Notes under the pieces: generated by a model
Databases searched by the model: none
Told to the model about the DNA's origin: nothing
The model's input: only the letters and a program-made list of their open reading frames with translations
Shown: one piece after another, positions 7,494-13,557 of the stretch
How positions within the stretch are numbered: position 1 is the stretch's first letter
Layout of the letters: every line of letters begins with the position of its first letter
Translations under genes and position numbers: made by a program
Assembly: GCA_031265005.1 (NCBI GenBank)
Contig: JAISDD010000254.1
Span: 1 to 13,557 of the forward strand
Length of the DNA stretch: 13,557 nt
DNA from: Syntrophomonadaceae bacterium
Lineage (GTDB): Bacteria; Bacillota; Syntrophomonadia; Syntrophomonadales; Syntrophomonadaceae
Direction: 5' to 3'

Positions 7494-7537
7494 GTCTATC
7501 CCTTCCCTTCCTAAGTCAAATTATACTGCAATCACCA

Positions 7538-7795
7538 TCATTTACCTTTAGTCTTCTTTACCTCTTTGGAAAATTCTTGCACCGCGTTCAGCTGCTCTTT
7601 GAGCAAATTAAGATTTTTACTCGATTCACGGTTGACGGCAATAATTTCTTCATACACTTCTTTGCGAAATATTTCTATCGTTTTAGGAGCGGCAATTCCC
7701 AGCTTCACATATTCTCCCTGCACTTCCAAAACGCTTATTTCTATATCATCGCTTATGATTATCGACTCGCCCTTTTTCCTGTTCAAAACCAGCAT
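7538..7795 (-). CDS. csrA: Carbon storage/translation regulator CsrA
   Basis: Small homodimeric RNA-binding protein that binds GGA motifs in mRNA leaders and blocks translation. In Bacillus its main target is the flagellin (hag) leader, and FliW relieves it. 85 residues, against 74 in B. subtilis. The core [20 protein letters not shown]...[25 protein letters not shown] is clear, with the RNA-contacting Arg6 and Arg44 kept. The usual His before Arg44 is Phe43. A charged C-terminal tail (about 60-85, [22 protein letters not shown]) extends past the core; C-terminal extensions are known in CsrAs that work with FliW. The ATG directly abuts the fliW TAG stop, and its GGGGAGGGAGA ribosome binding site lies inside fliW, so the pair is likely translationally coupled. 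It ends with TGA. Confidence 0.97.
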   Translation of the reverse strand: MLVLNRKKGESIIISDDIEISVLEVQGEYVKLGIAAPKTIEIFRKEVYEEIIAVNRESSKNLNLLKEQLNAVQEFSKEVKKTKGK

Positions 7796-8257
7796 CTACT
7801 TCTCCCTCCCCGCAGGTGGAGACGTAGCGGATGGAGACGCAGACTGGACCCTTTCAAAAATAGCGTGTCTTGTTTCATATGCGGAAGACGGCGGTATATA
7901 TTGAATTCCTCTGCGCGTAACTTCATTTACAATGATCGGCGCCAGCAAATTAGCCGTGGTTTTCTTAAAATCCTCCTCCAAAGTCAATATAACATAAACC
8001 GCAAACTGACCTTGATCGTCATCTGTTAAACTAAGCACATGTTCATCAGGCAAATCAATTTGATAATCGGGGAAAAACACAAACGGATCCGCAATTAGTA
8101 AACAAAGCTCGGTATCCAGAGACTGTAAATAATAAAAAGGTCCTTTTTCATCGACCGGCATAATAATAAATTTTTTATCTTTAGGAAATCCTGGTATTCC
8201 GTCATTGAACACTAAATAATTTATCTCTTCATTTATTTCATTTTCGTCATTACCCAA
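7796..8257 (-). CDS. fliW: Flagellar assembly factor FliW, TTG start
   Basis: FliW binds either flagellin or CsrA. When flagellin is exported, FliW is released, captures CsrA and frees flagellin translation. 153 residues (B. subtilis about 143). Family signatures seen: GIPGF at 20-24, FYYLQSLD, LLIADPFVFFPDYQIDLPD, VYVILTLEEDF and LLAPIIVN. The start is TTG at 8257 with AAGGAG 9 bases upstream (8267-8272). It is the only usable start, because an in-frame TAA lies seven codons upstream. The N-terminus is therefore a few residues shorter than in Bacillus. The C-terminus carries a Ser/Ala/Pro-rich tail (about 140-150) beyond the usual end. It lies 45 bases after yviE and abuts csrA directly. Confidence 0.93.
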   Translation of the reverse strand: MGNDENEINEEINYLVFNDGIPGFPKDKKFIIMPVDEKGPFYYLQSLDTELCLLIADPFVFFPDYQIDLPDEHVLSLTDDDQGQFAVYVILTLEEDFKKTTANLLAPIIVNEVTRRGIQYIPPSSAYETRHAIFERVQSASPSATSPPAGREK

Positions 8258-8266
8258 AAATTTCCA

Positions 8267-8272
8267 CTCCTT
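8267..8272 (-). promoter_or_regulatory. Ribosome binding site that fixes the fliW TTG start
   Basis: AAGGAG on the minus strand, 9 bases before TTG 8257-8255. No ATG or GTG lies in frame between the upstream TAA and the conserved GIPGF motif, so this site supports the TTG start. Confidence 0.7.
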
Positions 8273-8302
8273 GCGTTATACAGGCCTTCATGGCGTCGTC
8301 TT

Positions 8303-8866
8303 TCAAACTACCATGTCAACTTGTTTCTCTTCTTCCAAACTTATTTCAACAGAATTCATTTGCTGCATATAAACTTCCACGCTGCCCCATTGAAAATTAT
8401 TTTCTATTCTGCCCGGGACAAACTCATAAATAATATCTCCCATTTCGTAAGATATTTTTACCGGGTAAACCTCAAAAGAAATTTTAGGCCGATGTTTGGG
8501 GACCGCTGTAACATTGGACAATTTATATTCGGGATTTACGCGCATCCACGCCACTTTCCCTACATTCATCCCCTTATCGAACTGGGCTCAATATTTCCCT
8601 TCCTGAACTCTGCGGGCAATTCCGGAAAGAACATCCGAATAGGCCACCTGCGCATAATAATCATGAAACCTCCCTTGGGTCATCAATCCAGCATCGGCAA
8701 AACACTCCGTTTGATCAATGTGCAACACCGGCCGGGACGACTCAATTTCCAGCTTGCCTGGTTTCCTCCGCATTTTGAACTCCGGCGGTATTCGCTCCAA
8801 AATCAGTTGGGGCTTCACTATTTTTAAGCCGATTTTTGCAAATTGCTGATTTATTACAAGTCTCAT
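8303..8866 (-). pseudogene. yviE: yviE (DUF6470) interrupted by an in-frame TGA
   Basis: DUF6470/YviE is a flagellar-operon protein of Bacillota with no established function, sited between flgL and fliW as here. B. subtilis YviE is about 191 residues. Reading from ATG 8866 (MRLVINQQF; SD-like AAGGTG about 10 bases upstream) gives 92 residues with the typical KPGKLEIESSRPVLHIDQTECFADAG stretch, ending EGKY, then TGA at 8590-8588. The same frame continues AQFDKGMNVGKVAWMRVNP and PVKISYEMGDIIYEFVPGRIENNFQWGSVEVYMQQMNSVEI for 94 codons to TGA 8303. Total length is 187 codons, as expected for one intact gene. No indel is needed: a single codon is the only lesion. The downstream part could restart at ATG 8569 (18 bases past the stop) or ATG 8545, but neither has a well-placed ribosome binding site. 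It may be a recent nonsense mutation, a sequencing error, or a tolerated split. Confidence 0.8.
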
Positions 8867-8948
8867 GTCACCCACACACCTTAATACTTACTGCCGTTTA
8901 CCTGTCTTCTAATCGCCATTGCTTTATTTAATTAGTTAGCCAGGCTTA

Positions 8949-9845
8949 TCAGCTCAAAAAATCAAACAACGTCGGTTGAATGATACGCGCTCCAGCCGCC
9001 AAAGAGGCTTTCAGCACACTTTCCTGCATACTTATATTAGTTATTACTTCATCCATATCCGCATCTTCCACTTCCGCTTTCAAAGATTCGTAGTCCACTA
9101 TGGTGCTTTTCAGCCGGTTTATCTGCATTTCCAGTCGGTTATACCGGCCGCCCAAAGTCGATCTTTTCGTAAGCATGTCGTCGATTTTCGCTTCTATGAT
9201 ATCTATATTTCCGGTTATAGCTACAAAATCCTCATTTCCTATATCCTCTAAAACTTTGTCAATAACACTGAAAATGCCTCCGTCTCCCGTGTTGGGGGCC
9301 GGGCTGCCAAAAAATCCGGTCATGTCTATATTTATCGCTACGGTTACTAAAGGAGCTATCTCAATTTCTAAATCCTTACTATTACCGAACCAAGTGTCCT
9401 CTCCGCAGGGAGGCTGGGTCACATTAGTACCACCGAACACGTATTTAGTGCCATACGTCGTATTGGCGACCATGCTTATCTGGTCTCTCATCTCAGCGAT
9501 CTCTTTGGCTATCGCGTCCAAAGAAAGGTCTTCATTCGTTTCATTAGAAGCTAACACCGTGAGCTCCCGTATCCTTTGAATAGCTTCTCCGATCTGCCCT
9601 AAAGCTTTATCGATGGTGTCGATATAATTAGACCCTTCCTCGATATTTTTTACATACTGTTCGCTTTCAGTTATGTTAGACCTTAAACGCAATGCTTTCA
9701 CCACTCCCGCCGGATTATCGGAAGGACGGTTTAATTTCTTGGTAGTAGCCAATTGTTCATACAAAGCGTTAACTCGGCGCGCATTTTCATTTAAGTGCCG
9801 GTTAGTCTTATTAATCATCATGTTATTGGTAATACGTACTGTCAT
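8949..9845 (-). CDS. flgL: Hook-filament junction protein FlgL (HAP3)
   Basis: FlgL forms the junction layer between FlgK and the flagellin filament and is exported by the flagellar type III system with help from FlgN. 298 residues, the same size as B. subtilis FlgL. The flagellin-like N-terminal D0/D1 helices show RITNNMMINKTNRHLNEN, LNRPSDNPAGVVKALRLRS and IDKALGQIGEAIQRIRELTVLASN, then TTYGTKYVFGGTN. The C-terminal helix ends SLAAGARIIQPTLFDFLS. The strong GGGAGGTGA ribosome binding site lies 5 bases before the ATG and is made of the last codons and stop of flgK, so the two are translationally coupled. It ends with TGA, evidence that TGA works as a stop in this genome. Confidence 0.97.
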   Translation of the reverse strand: MTVRITNNMMINKTNRHLNENARRVNALYEQLATTKKLNRPSDNPAGVVKALRLRSNITESEQYVKNIEEGSNYIDTIDKALGQIGEAIQRIRELTVLASNETNEDLSLDAIAKEIAEMRDQISMVANTTYGTKYVFGGTNVTQPPCGEDTWFGNSKDLEIEIAPLVTVAINIDMTGFFGSPAPNTGDGGIFSVIDKVLEDIGNEDFVAITGNIDIIEAKIDDMLTKRSTLGGRYNRLEMQINRLKSTIVDYESLKAEVEDADMDEVITNISMQESVLKASLAAGARIIQPTLFDFLS

Positions 9846-9850
9846 CTAAA

Positions 9851-9859
9851 TCACCTCCC
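9851..9859 (-). promoter_or_regulatory. flgL ribosome binding site embedded in the flgK stop
   Basis: GGGAGGTGA encodes the last Gly-Arg-stop of flgK and is also a near-ideal anti-16S sequence 5 bases before the flgL ATG. This implies coupled translation of the two junction proteins, which are needed in similar amounts. Confidence 0.85.
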
Positions 9860-11656
9860 TACCACGCCGGTACGGCTTATTAGAACGTCCAGCATTTCAT
9901 CTATGGTGGTTATAAAGCGGGCCGAAGCATTATAAGCATTTTGGAACTTTATTATATTAGTCCCTTCTTCATCGATAGACACCCCGCTTATCGAATCTCT
10001 CTTATCGATCAGCTCCGCTATTACTATATCCTGATTATCATTCATTCGTATGGCTTCCTGCCGTTCTACTCCCAGGTTCGCCACCACCGAACGCCAATAA
10101 TCATCCGCCGTCACTGAATGTATCATCAAATGTTGAAAACTGCCTAAATTACTTCCGTTTACTATCAGGTCACTGATACCGTTAAAGTTCCCGTCAGATG
10201 AAGCAAAATTCAGGCTGCCGCCGCTGACTCCCACCGTTATCCCCCAGCCGGGATTTGCCGCAGTAACCGCGCTTTGAATAGCCGCCGCCATTCCTGTCAA
10301 ATCACTGTAGGTGGCGCCGGTAACCGTAATATTATTTTTGACCCCGGCATAAACAACCGAGAAAGTAATGTCCGCGTCAGGCGTTACCGTGATAGCTCCG
10401 GTCGTAACGCCGCTGGCGGCGACGTTCAGGTCTTGCTTGAGCTGCGCGATGAGCAGAGCGTTTTTGCCGTCGCCCGCATTGGTCTGAGTCAGCACCGAGT
10501 TGACCAGACCCCAAGTAGGTTCTGCAGCGGCGGCAATATTTTTAGAGTCGTTGACTATAGCAGACGCCACCTGTATAAATTCCGCCCAATTGACAAACTG
10601 ATCCGCCGGATCTGCCGGCATAGCGAAAAAGCCTGTCCCATCAGCGGTCGTGGTCTGATTGTTCAGGCTAAATCCTGTTTCATGAATACTATTAGTTCGA
10701 ATTATGATAGTTTTGGCTAAAGAGTTTAATTCTTCTATCATGTTAGGAAGGATTTCCTTGTACTGTGAAGGTTCCTTTTCCTGAGGCAAATTGGTGCGGC
10801 CCCGGGCATCCAAATAAGCTCCGATTTGCCCTGAGGTAATTTGGGTCCTGACTTGGTCGGCTTCCCAAACCACCATATACATTCCCTCATTGTCTCTTAA
10901 AGTGTCTAATTTATATAAATCCATGCCTTGCACCAAATACCGGTTGCCGATCTTGACGTTAACCGAACCATTTTCATCAAACTTCGTATCTATGTTCACT
11001 ATTTCACTGAGCTGATCCAAAAGCAGATCGCGTTTATCTTCTAAATCATTAGGCCTTTTGCCCGAATTTTTAATAGTCAGTATCTTTAAATTCAACTCGC
11101 CTATCTGCTGCCCCAAAGAATTGATTTCATCGGTTTTTACTTTCACATTCAAATTTAAATCTTCCCGCAAGGTCTGTAACTGTTTATAGGTATGCTGAAA
11201 AGCATCCGCCACCGCCGCTCCGCGTTCCGCCAGCACCGCTCGGACCGCCGTACTCTCCGGACTGCCTGCCAGATCCTCCCATGCCTGCCAAAATTGGTCC
11301 ATGACCTCTCTCAATCCTTCTTTAGTAGGTTCATTGATTATTACTTCCATTCTGGAGAGAGTGGTCTGTATTTCATCCCAGTAACCGCCAAACTGATTTT
11401 CATAGCGAATTTGCCTGTCCACTAAAGCGTCCCTTACTCTGTATATAGCGTCAACATCCACTCCGGTCCCCACTTGACCTATTCTGTTATTGCCTGTCAA
11501 AGAAGGGGCGTGCAAAGGAGTTGTCGTGACTAAAGCGGCTATTTGCCTGCTGTAACCAGGAGTGTCTACATTGGCAATATTATGCCCGGTAACCGTTAAA
11601 GCGGCCTGATTCGTCATAAGCGCCTTTTTTCCTATTTCCAATCCGAAAAAACTCAT
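9851..11656 (-). CDS. flgK: Hook-associated protein FlgK (HAP1) with an extra C-proximal domain
   Basis: FlgK is the first junction protein on the hook. 601 residues, against 507 in B. subtilis. The N-terminal D0 region (FGLEIGKKALMTNQAALTVTGHNIANVDTPGYSRQ, 4-38) carries the rod/hook signature at 29-37. The D1 region includes QFWQAWEDLAGSPES and ELNLKI...RPNDLEDKRDLLLDQLSEIV. The C-terminal helix, with GVSIDEEGTNIIKFQNAYNASARFITTIDEMLDVLISR (558-595), is typical. Between NALLIAQLKQDLN (about 399-411) and TADDYWRSVVANLGVERQEA (516-535), normally close together, lie about 100 residues rich in Thr, Val, Gly and Asn that read like a surface beta domain, perhaps flagellin-IN-like. The ATG has AAGGAG 9 bases upstream. 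It follows flgN by 22 bases. Confidence 0.96.
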   Translation of the reverse strand: MSFFGLEIGKKALMTNQAALTVTGHNIANVDTPGYSRQIAALVTTTPLHAPSLTGNNRIGQVGTGVDVDAIYRVRDALVDRQIRYENQFGGYWDEIQTTLSRMEVIINEPTKEGLREVMDQFWQAWEDLAGSPESTAVRAVLAERGAAVADAFQHTYKQLQTLREDLNLNVKVKTDEINSLGQQIGELNLKILTIKNSGKRPNDLEDKRDLLLDQLSEIVNIDTKFDENGSVNVKIGNRYLVQGMDLYKLDTLRDNEGMYMVVWEADQVRTQITSGQIGAYLDARGRTNLPQEKEPSQYKEILPNMIEELNSLAKTIIIRTNSIHETGFSLNNQTTTADGTGFFAMPADPADQFVNWAEFIQVASAIVNDSKNIAAAAEPTWGLVNSVLTQTNAGDGKNALLIAQLKQDLNVAASGVTTGAITVTPDADITFSVVYAGVKNNITVTGATYSDLTGMAAAIQSAVTAANPGWGITVGVSGGSLNFASSDGNFNGISDLIVNGSNLGSFQHLMIHSVTADDYWRSVVANLGVERQEAIRMNDNQDIVIAELIDKRDSISGVSIDEEGTNIIKFQNAYNASARFITTIDEMLDVLISRTGVVGR

Positions 11657-11678
11657 TATTAGCAGACTCCTTTACGCT

Positions 11679-12194
11679 TTATACTTTCCAATCCAGCATT
11701 TTCACGCCGGTTGAATATGTTCTTCCATCAGTAGGTTGGCCGTTACAAGAATAAACTCCCGCAACATCACCTTCATAAATCGTTCTCAAATAATCCAGAG
11801 AATCTAAAGAGAATCCAACCAGTTCGTCATTATGGCGGTTGACTTCTCTAAGACGCGTTACGGCTTGGTTGAGTTGTTTTATTACTTCATCTAAATCAAT
11901 TGCCAGTTTATTATAATCCTGCTTGATTCTTTTCGTTAACTCGGCTGCTGTCGCCGCTTCCGCCGTCATATTGTAAAATGAAGCTAACTGTCCCTGTATT
12001 TGGTATCGTCCGTTTTCAAAGCGATTAAACGCCGCTATCAAAGCATTTTCTTCATTAAGAACACTGTTCAGCTTTTCAATATCGTTCGCTATTATACTCT
12101 TTTGCTTTGCCAGACCTACGCTAATCAGCTCATCAACAACGTTAATTTCTTTGCGGATAAAAACAATGAACTCTTTTATGATCTGAATATTCAT
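11679..12194 (-). CDS. flgN: FlgN-type export chaperone for FlgK and FlgL
   Basis: 171-residue, mostly helical cytosolic protein of the FlgN family (YvyG in B. subtilis). FlgN chaperones hold FlgK and FlgL in export-competent form. Seen: long amphipathic helices throughout (VVDELISVGLAKQKSIIANDIEKLNSVLNEENALIAAFNRFE, then KRIKQDYNKLAIDLDEVIKQLNQAVTRLREVNRHNDELV) and a flexible C-terminal tail ending VKMLDWKV. The position between flgM and flgK is the conserved one and carries much of the assignment, as FlgN sequences diverge strongly. The ATG has GGCGGAAAGG just upstream. The gap from flgM is 15 bases. Confidence 0.88.
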   Translation of the reverse strand: MNIQIIKEFIVFIRKEINVVDELISVGLAKQKSIIANDIEKLNSVLNEENALIAAFNRFENGRYQIQGQLASFYNMTAEAATAAELTKRIKQDYNKLAIDLDEVIKQLNQAVTRLREVNRHNDELVGFSLDSLDYLRTIYEGDVAGVYSCNGQPTDGRTYSTGVKMLDWKV

Positions 12195-12209
12195 AACCTT
12201 TCCGCCTTC

Positions 12210-12509
12210 TTAAACTAATTCATCAGTGAGCAGCCTGTAAATCATTTCTTCAGCTACTTTATCGCCTTTTATTTCATAAACCCCTTTGTTGAACTGATCT
12301 TTCAATTGCTCGACTCTCTCTCCCCGCATCGGGCTCACCTTGCTTATATTTTTTAATATCCGTTGTTTTAATTTACTTTGATCAGATATATCAACCTCAT
12401 CCGCCTTTCTTGCATTAGTTACCGCTTCCGTTTTTGCATTAGGGCTCGTGGTGTTATTAAGTTCATAAACTTTCAACAGATTTTGTACTTGCGTTCTTGA
12501 GATAATCAT
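12210..12509 (-). CDS. flgM: Anti-sigma-28 factor FlgM
   Basis: FlgM binds sigma-28 (SigD/FliA) and keeps late flagellar genes off until the finished hook-basal body relieves it. 99 residues. The N-terminal part starts MIISRTQVQNLLKVYELN, matching the family's RI...IQNVLKVY; a disordered polar stretch follows; then DEVDISDQSKLKQRILKNISKVSPMRGERVEQLKDQFNKGVYEIKGDKVAEEMIYRLLTDELV, the sigma-binding helices with the usual DELV end. The ATG has AGGGGGGAG with about 5 bases spacing. It is the first gene after a 186-bp gap and probably has its own promoter in addition to read-through from comFC-yvyF. It ends with TAA. Confidence 0.93.
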   Translation of the reverse strand: MIISRTQVQNLLKVYELNNTTSPNAKTEAVTNARKADEVDISDQSKLKQRILKNISKVSPMRGERVEQLKDQFNKGVYEIKGDKVAEEMIYRLLTDELV

Positions 12510-12695
12510 TGCTTCTCCCCCCTAACATATAAAATCATATATATATGTTCGCTGGAAACCCATAAACACTTAAACGGGTTGAAATAAAATATTTTTACTT
12601 TACATTCATTTTACTTTAATATACTAACTATTTCTTAAATATCAACTGGAAAATTTAAGTGGTTATATAGCATAAATTTATAGGTCTAAAGTCTC
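12510..12695 (-). promoter_or_regulatory. flgM upstream region with a candidate sigma-A promoter
   Basis: This 186-bp AT-rich gap lies between yvyF and flgM. On the minus strand TTGATA (12645-12640), a 16-base spacer and TATATT (12623-12618) make a fair sigma-A-type promoter about 110 bases before flgM. A weaker sigma-28-like arrangement, TAAG (12572-12569), 16 bases, GCGAACAT (12552-12545), lies nearer the gene but matches poorly. A 7-bp AT-rich inverted repeat, AACATAT (12524-12530) with ATATGTT (12543-12549), sits just before the ribosome binding site. I see no terminator, so comFC-yvyF transcripts could continue through. Confidence 0.5.
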
Positions 12696-13118
12696 TTATT
12701 TTTTGTGACGCACATACATTTTATCCTGCCGTGACTTTGACTTGCCTTTGGGTTTTTTTTCATCGACAAATTCTTCCCCAGGTTCGATCGCCATTCTTAA
12801 TTCTTTGTTTATAGCGCTTAAACAAGTTTCGCAATAAGTTCCTTCAGAAATACGCTTACCACAGCGCACACAATTATTTATCGCCGTATAACCGCCGACT
12901 TTCAAACGTCCGTCTTTGACCATATGCAAAACGATACTCTCTTCGATTTTAGTCGCTTCGGCCACCTGTATAATACTGGCTCCCGGATTTTCCCGCACAT
13001 ACTTGCGTACGATGCTGTACTTCACGTCTTCTCTGTCTAAACACCTGTTGCATATACTCTTTCCCTCATACGCGAACAAACGCCCGCACTCCGTGCAATT
13101 CCTCAATTCTACTCCCAT
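12696..13118 (-). CDS. yvyF: YvyF family flagellar operon protein with two zinc-ribbon-like motifs and a helix-turn-helix
   Basis: 140 residues (B. subtilis YvyF about 139), a small cytosolic protein found between comFC and flgM in flagellated Bacillota. The N-terminus has CTECGRLF...CNRC (Cys 8, 11, 23, 26). The middle (about 48-72, SIIQVAEATKIEESIVLHMVKDGRL) looks like a helix-turn-helix with a MerR-style wing. A second motif, CVRCGKRI...CETC (Cys 83, 86, 96, 99), follows, then a Lys-rich tail. A DNA- or RNA-binding regulatory role is plausible but unproven. The ATG has AGGGGTG about 7 bases upstream. The gap from comFC is 28 bases. Confidence 0.9.
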   Translation of the reverse strand: MGVELRNCTECGRLFAYEGKSICNRCLDREDVKYSIVRKYVRENPGASIIQVAEATKIEESIVLHMVKDGRLKVGGYTAINNCVRCGKRISEGTYCETCLSAINKELRMAIEPGEEFVDEKKPKGKSKSRQDKMYVRHKK

Positions 13119-13146
13119 AATGGCGCACCCCTTTTCCTTTATAATA

Positions 13147-13557
13147 TTATAATCCTATACCAGAAGACCAAGTAACCACAGATACTTTAGCGGCTCCGGC
13201 GGCTAATAAAACTTTACTGCATTCTTTCACTGTAGATCCGGTAGTATATATGTCGTCAACCAATAAGATATTTTTTCCGGCCAGCTTGTCCGGATTTTTT
13301 ACATAAAAAGCCCCCCTCAAATTACGGATTCTCTCCTCACGGGTCAGCTCTTTCTGTAAAGGCGCGTTCTTTTGATCTCTTAGCAAACAATTTTCATCAA
13401 CGTCCTTAATATTCAATATTTTCCCTATCGGCCGCGCCAGCAGCAAAGTTTGACTGAACCCTCTTTGCACCATGCTCCTATGCGAAGAAGGCACTGGAAT
13501 AATCATGTTCAAAGGCTCGTAGCGTTTTTCGTTTTTTACGACTTCCGCCATCAAAGC
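13147..13557 (-). CDS. comFC: ComFC/ComF-type phosphoribosyltransferase-like protein, 5' end outside the window
   Basis: The C-terminal part of a ComFC/GntX-family protein, associated with DNA uptake competence and built on a type I phosphoribosyltransferase fold. The reading frame is open through the window edge, so the N-terminal zinc-finger part and the true start lie beyond 13557. Seen: IIPVPSSHRSMVQRGFSQTLLLARPIG (family motif PVP...R..RGFNQ), the central QKELTREERIRNLRGAF and the PRPP-binding loop ILLVDDIYTTGST followed by a short C-terminus. The position just before yvyF matches the comF locus of Bacillus. It probably starts the transcript that continues into the flagellar genes. Confidence 0.93.
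   Translation of the reverse strand, partial: ALMAEVVKNEKRYEPLNMIIPVPSSHRSMVQRGFSQTLLLARPIGKILNIKDVDENCLLRDQKNAPLQKELTREERIRNLRGAFYVKNPDKLAGKNILLVDDIYTTGSTVKECSKVLLAAGAAKVSVVTWSSGIGL

Noticed and set aside
8588..8590. TGA in yviE as a recoded codon (selenocysteine or Trp)
   Set aside because: TGA serves as the natural stop of several neighbouring genes, and the protein family has no selenocysteine precedent that I know of. No SECIS-like hairpin was evident by eye.
8881..8919. A 12-codon minus-strand ORF (MAIRRQVNGSKY) between flgL and yviE
   Set aside because: There is no ribosome binding site, it is very short, and I recognise no family. It is probably chance.
9715..9721. CCGATAA on the minus strand inside flgL as an internal sigma-28 promoter
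   Set aside because: The nearest TAAA is only 8 bases upstream, far from the required spacing.
12536..12547. CATATATATATG palindrome before flgM as an operator
   Set aside because: A simple alternating AT run in an AT-rich gap is likely by chance and has no supporting second site.
1..13557. CRISPR arrays, tRNA or rRNA genes, insertion sequences or prophage genes
   Set aside because: I looked for these and saw no regularly spaced repeats, no cloverleaf-like sequences, and no transposase or integrase reading frames.

Overview
The window looks like the chromosome of a motile member of the Bacillota (Firmicutes) with moderate G+C. The evidence is gene order: comFC, yvyF, flgM, flgN, flgK, flgL, yviE, fliW and csrA occur here in the same order as in the Bacillus subtilis comF/flgM region. 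The presence of the FliW-CsrA pair and of strong AGGAGG-type ribosome binding sites fits this. I cannot place it more finely than Bacillota (a Clostridia or Negativicutes member seems possible). All intact genes read normally with the standard bacterial code, and TGA is used as the true stop of several of them.

Layout. Positions 1-228 hold no gene but contain three inverted repeats, including two facing intrinsic terminators. One ends a plus-strand unit lying left of the window and the other ends the glmU-prs unit. Positions 229-2558 (minus strand) carry prs and glmU, which make PRPP and UDP-GlcNAc. Positions 2727-5892 (plus strand) are a three-gene sugar-nucleotide cassette: a PseG-like UDP-sugar hydrolase, a PseB/CapD-like UDP-HexNAc 4,6-dehydratase and an extended-SDR NAD-dependent epimerase. 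A bidirectional terminator at about 5919-5976 separates this cassette from the convergent flagellar operon. Positions 6012-13557 (minus strand) are a late flagellar and competence operon read right to left: comFC (cut by the window edge), yvyF, flgM, flgN, flgK, flgL, yviE (interrupted), fliW, csrA and fliD.

How the genes work together. FlgM holds back sigma-28 until the hook-basal body is complete. FlgN chaperones FlgK and FlgL, which form the hook-filament junction. FliD caps the filament. FliW and CsrA form the switch that ties flagellin translation to flagellin export. GlmU makes UDP-GlcNAc, the expected starting sugar for the neighbouring dehydratase and hydrolase. The cassette may therefore feed a surface glycan or flagellar glycosylation, although the pathway is not complete within the window.

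The most notable observation is that yviE (DUF6470) is split by a single in-frame TGA codon, while both halves remain recognisable and in the same reading frame. Others are an insert of about 100 residues in FlgK, a Met at the usual catalytic Tyr position of the short dehydratase, and GGA-rich ribosome binding sites near csrA.
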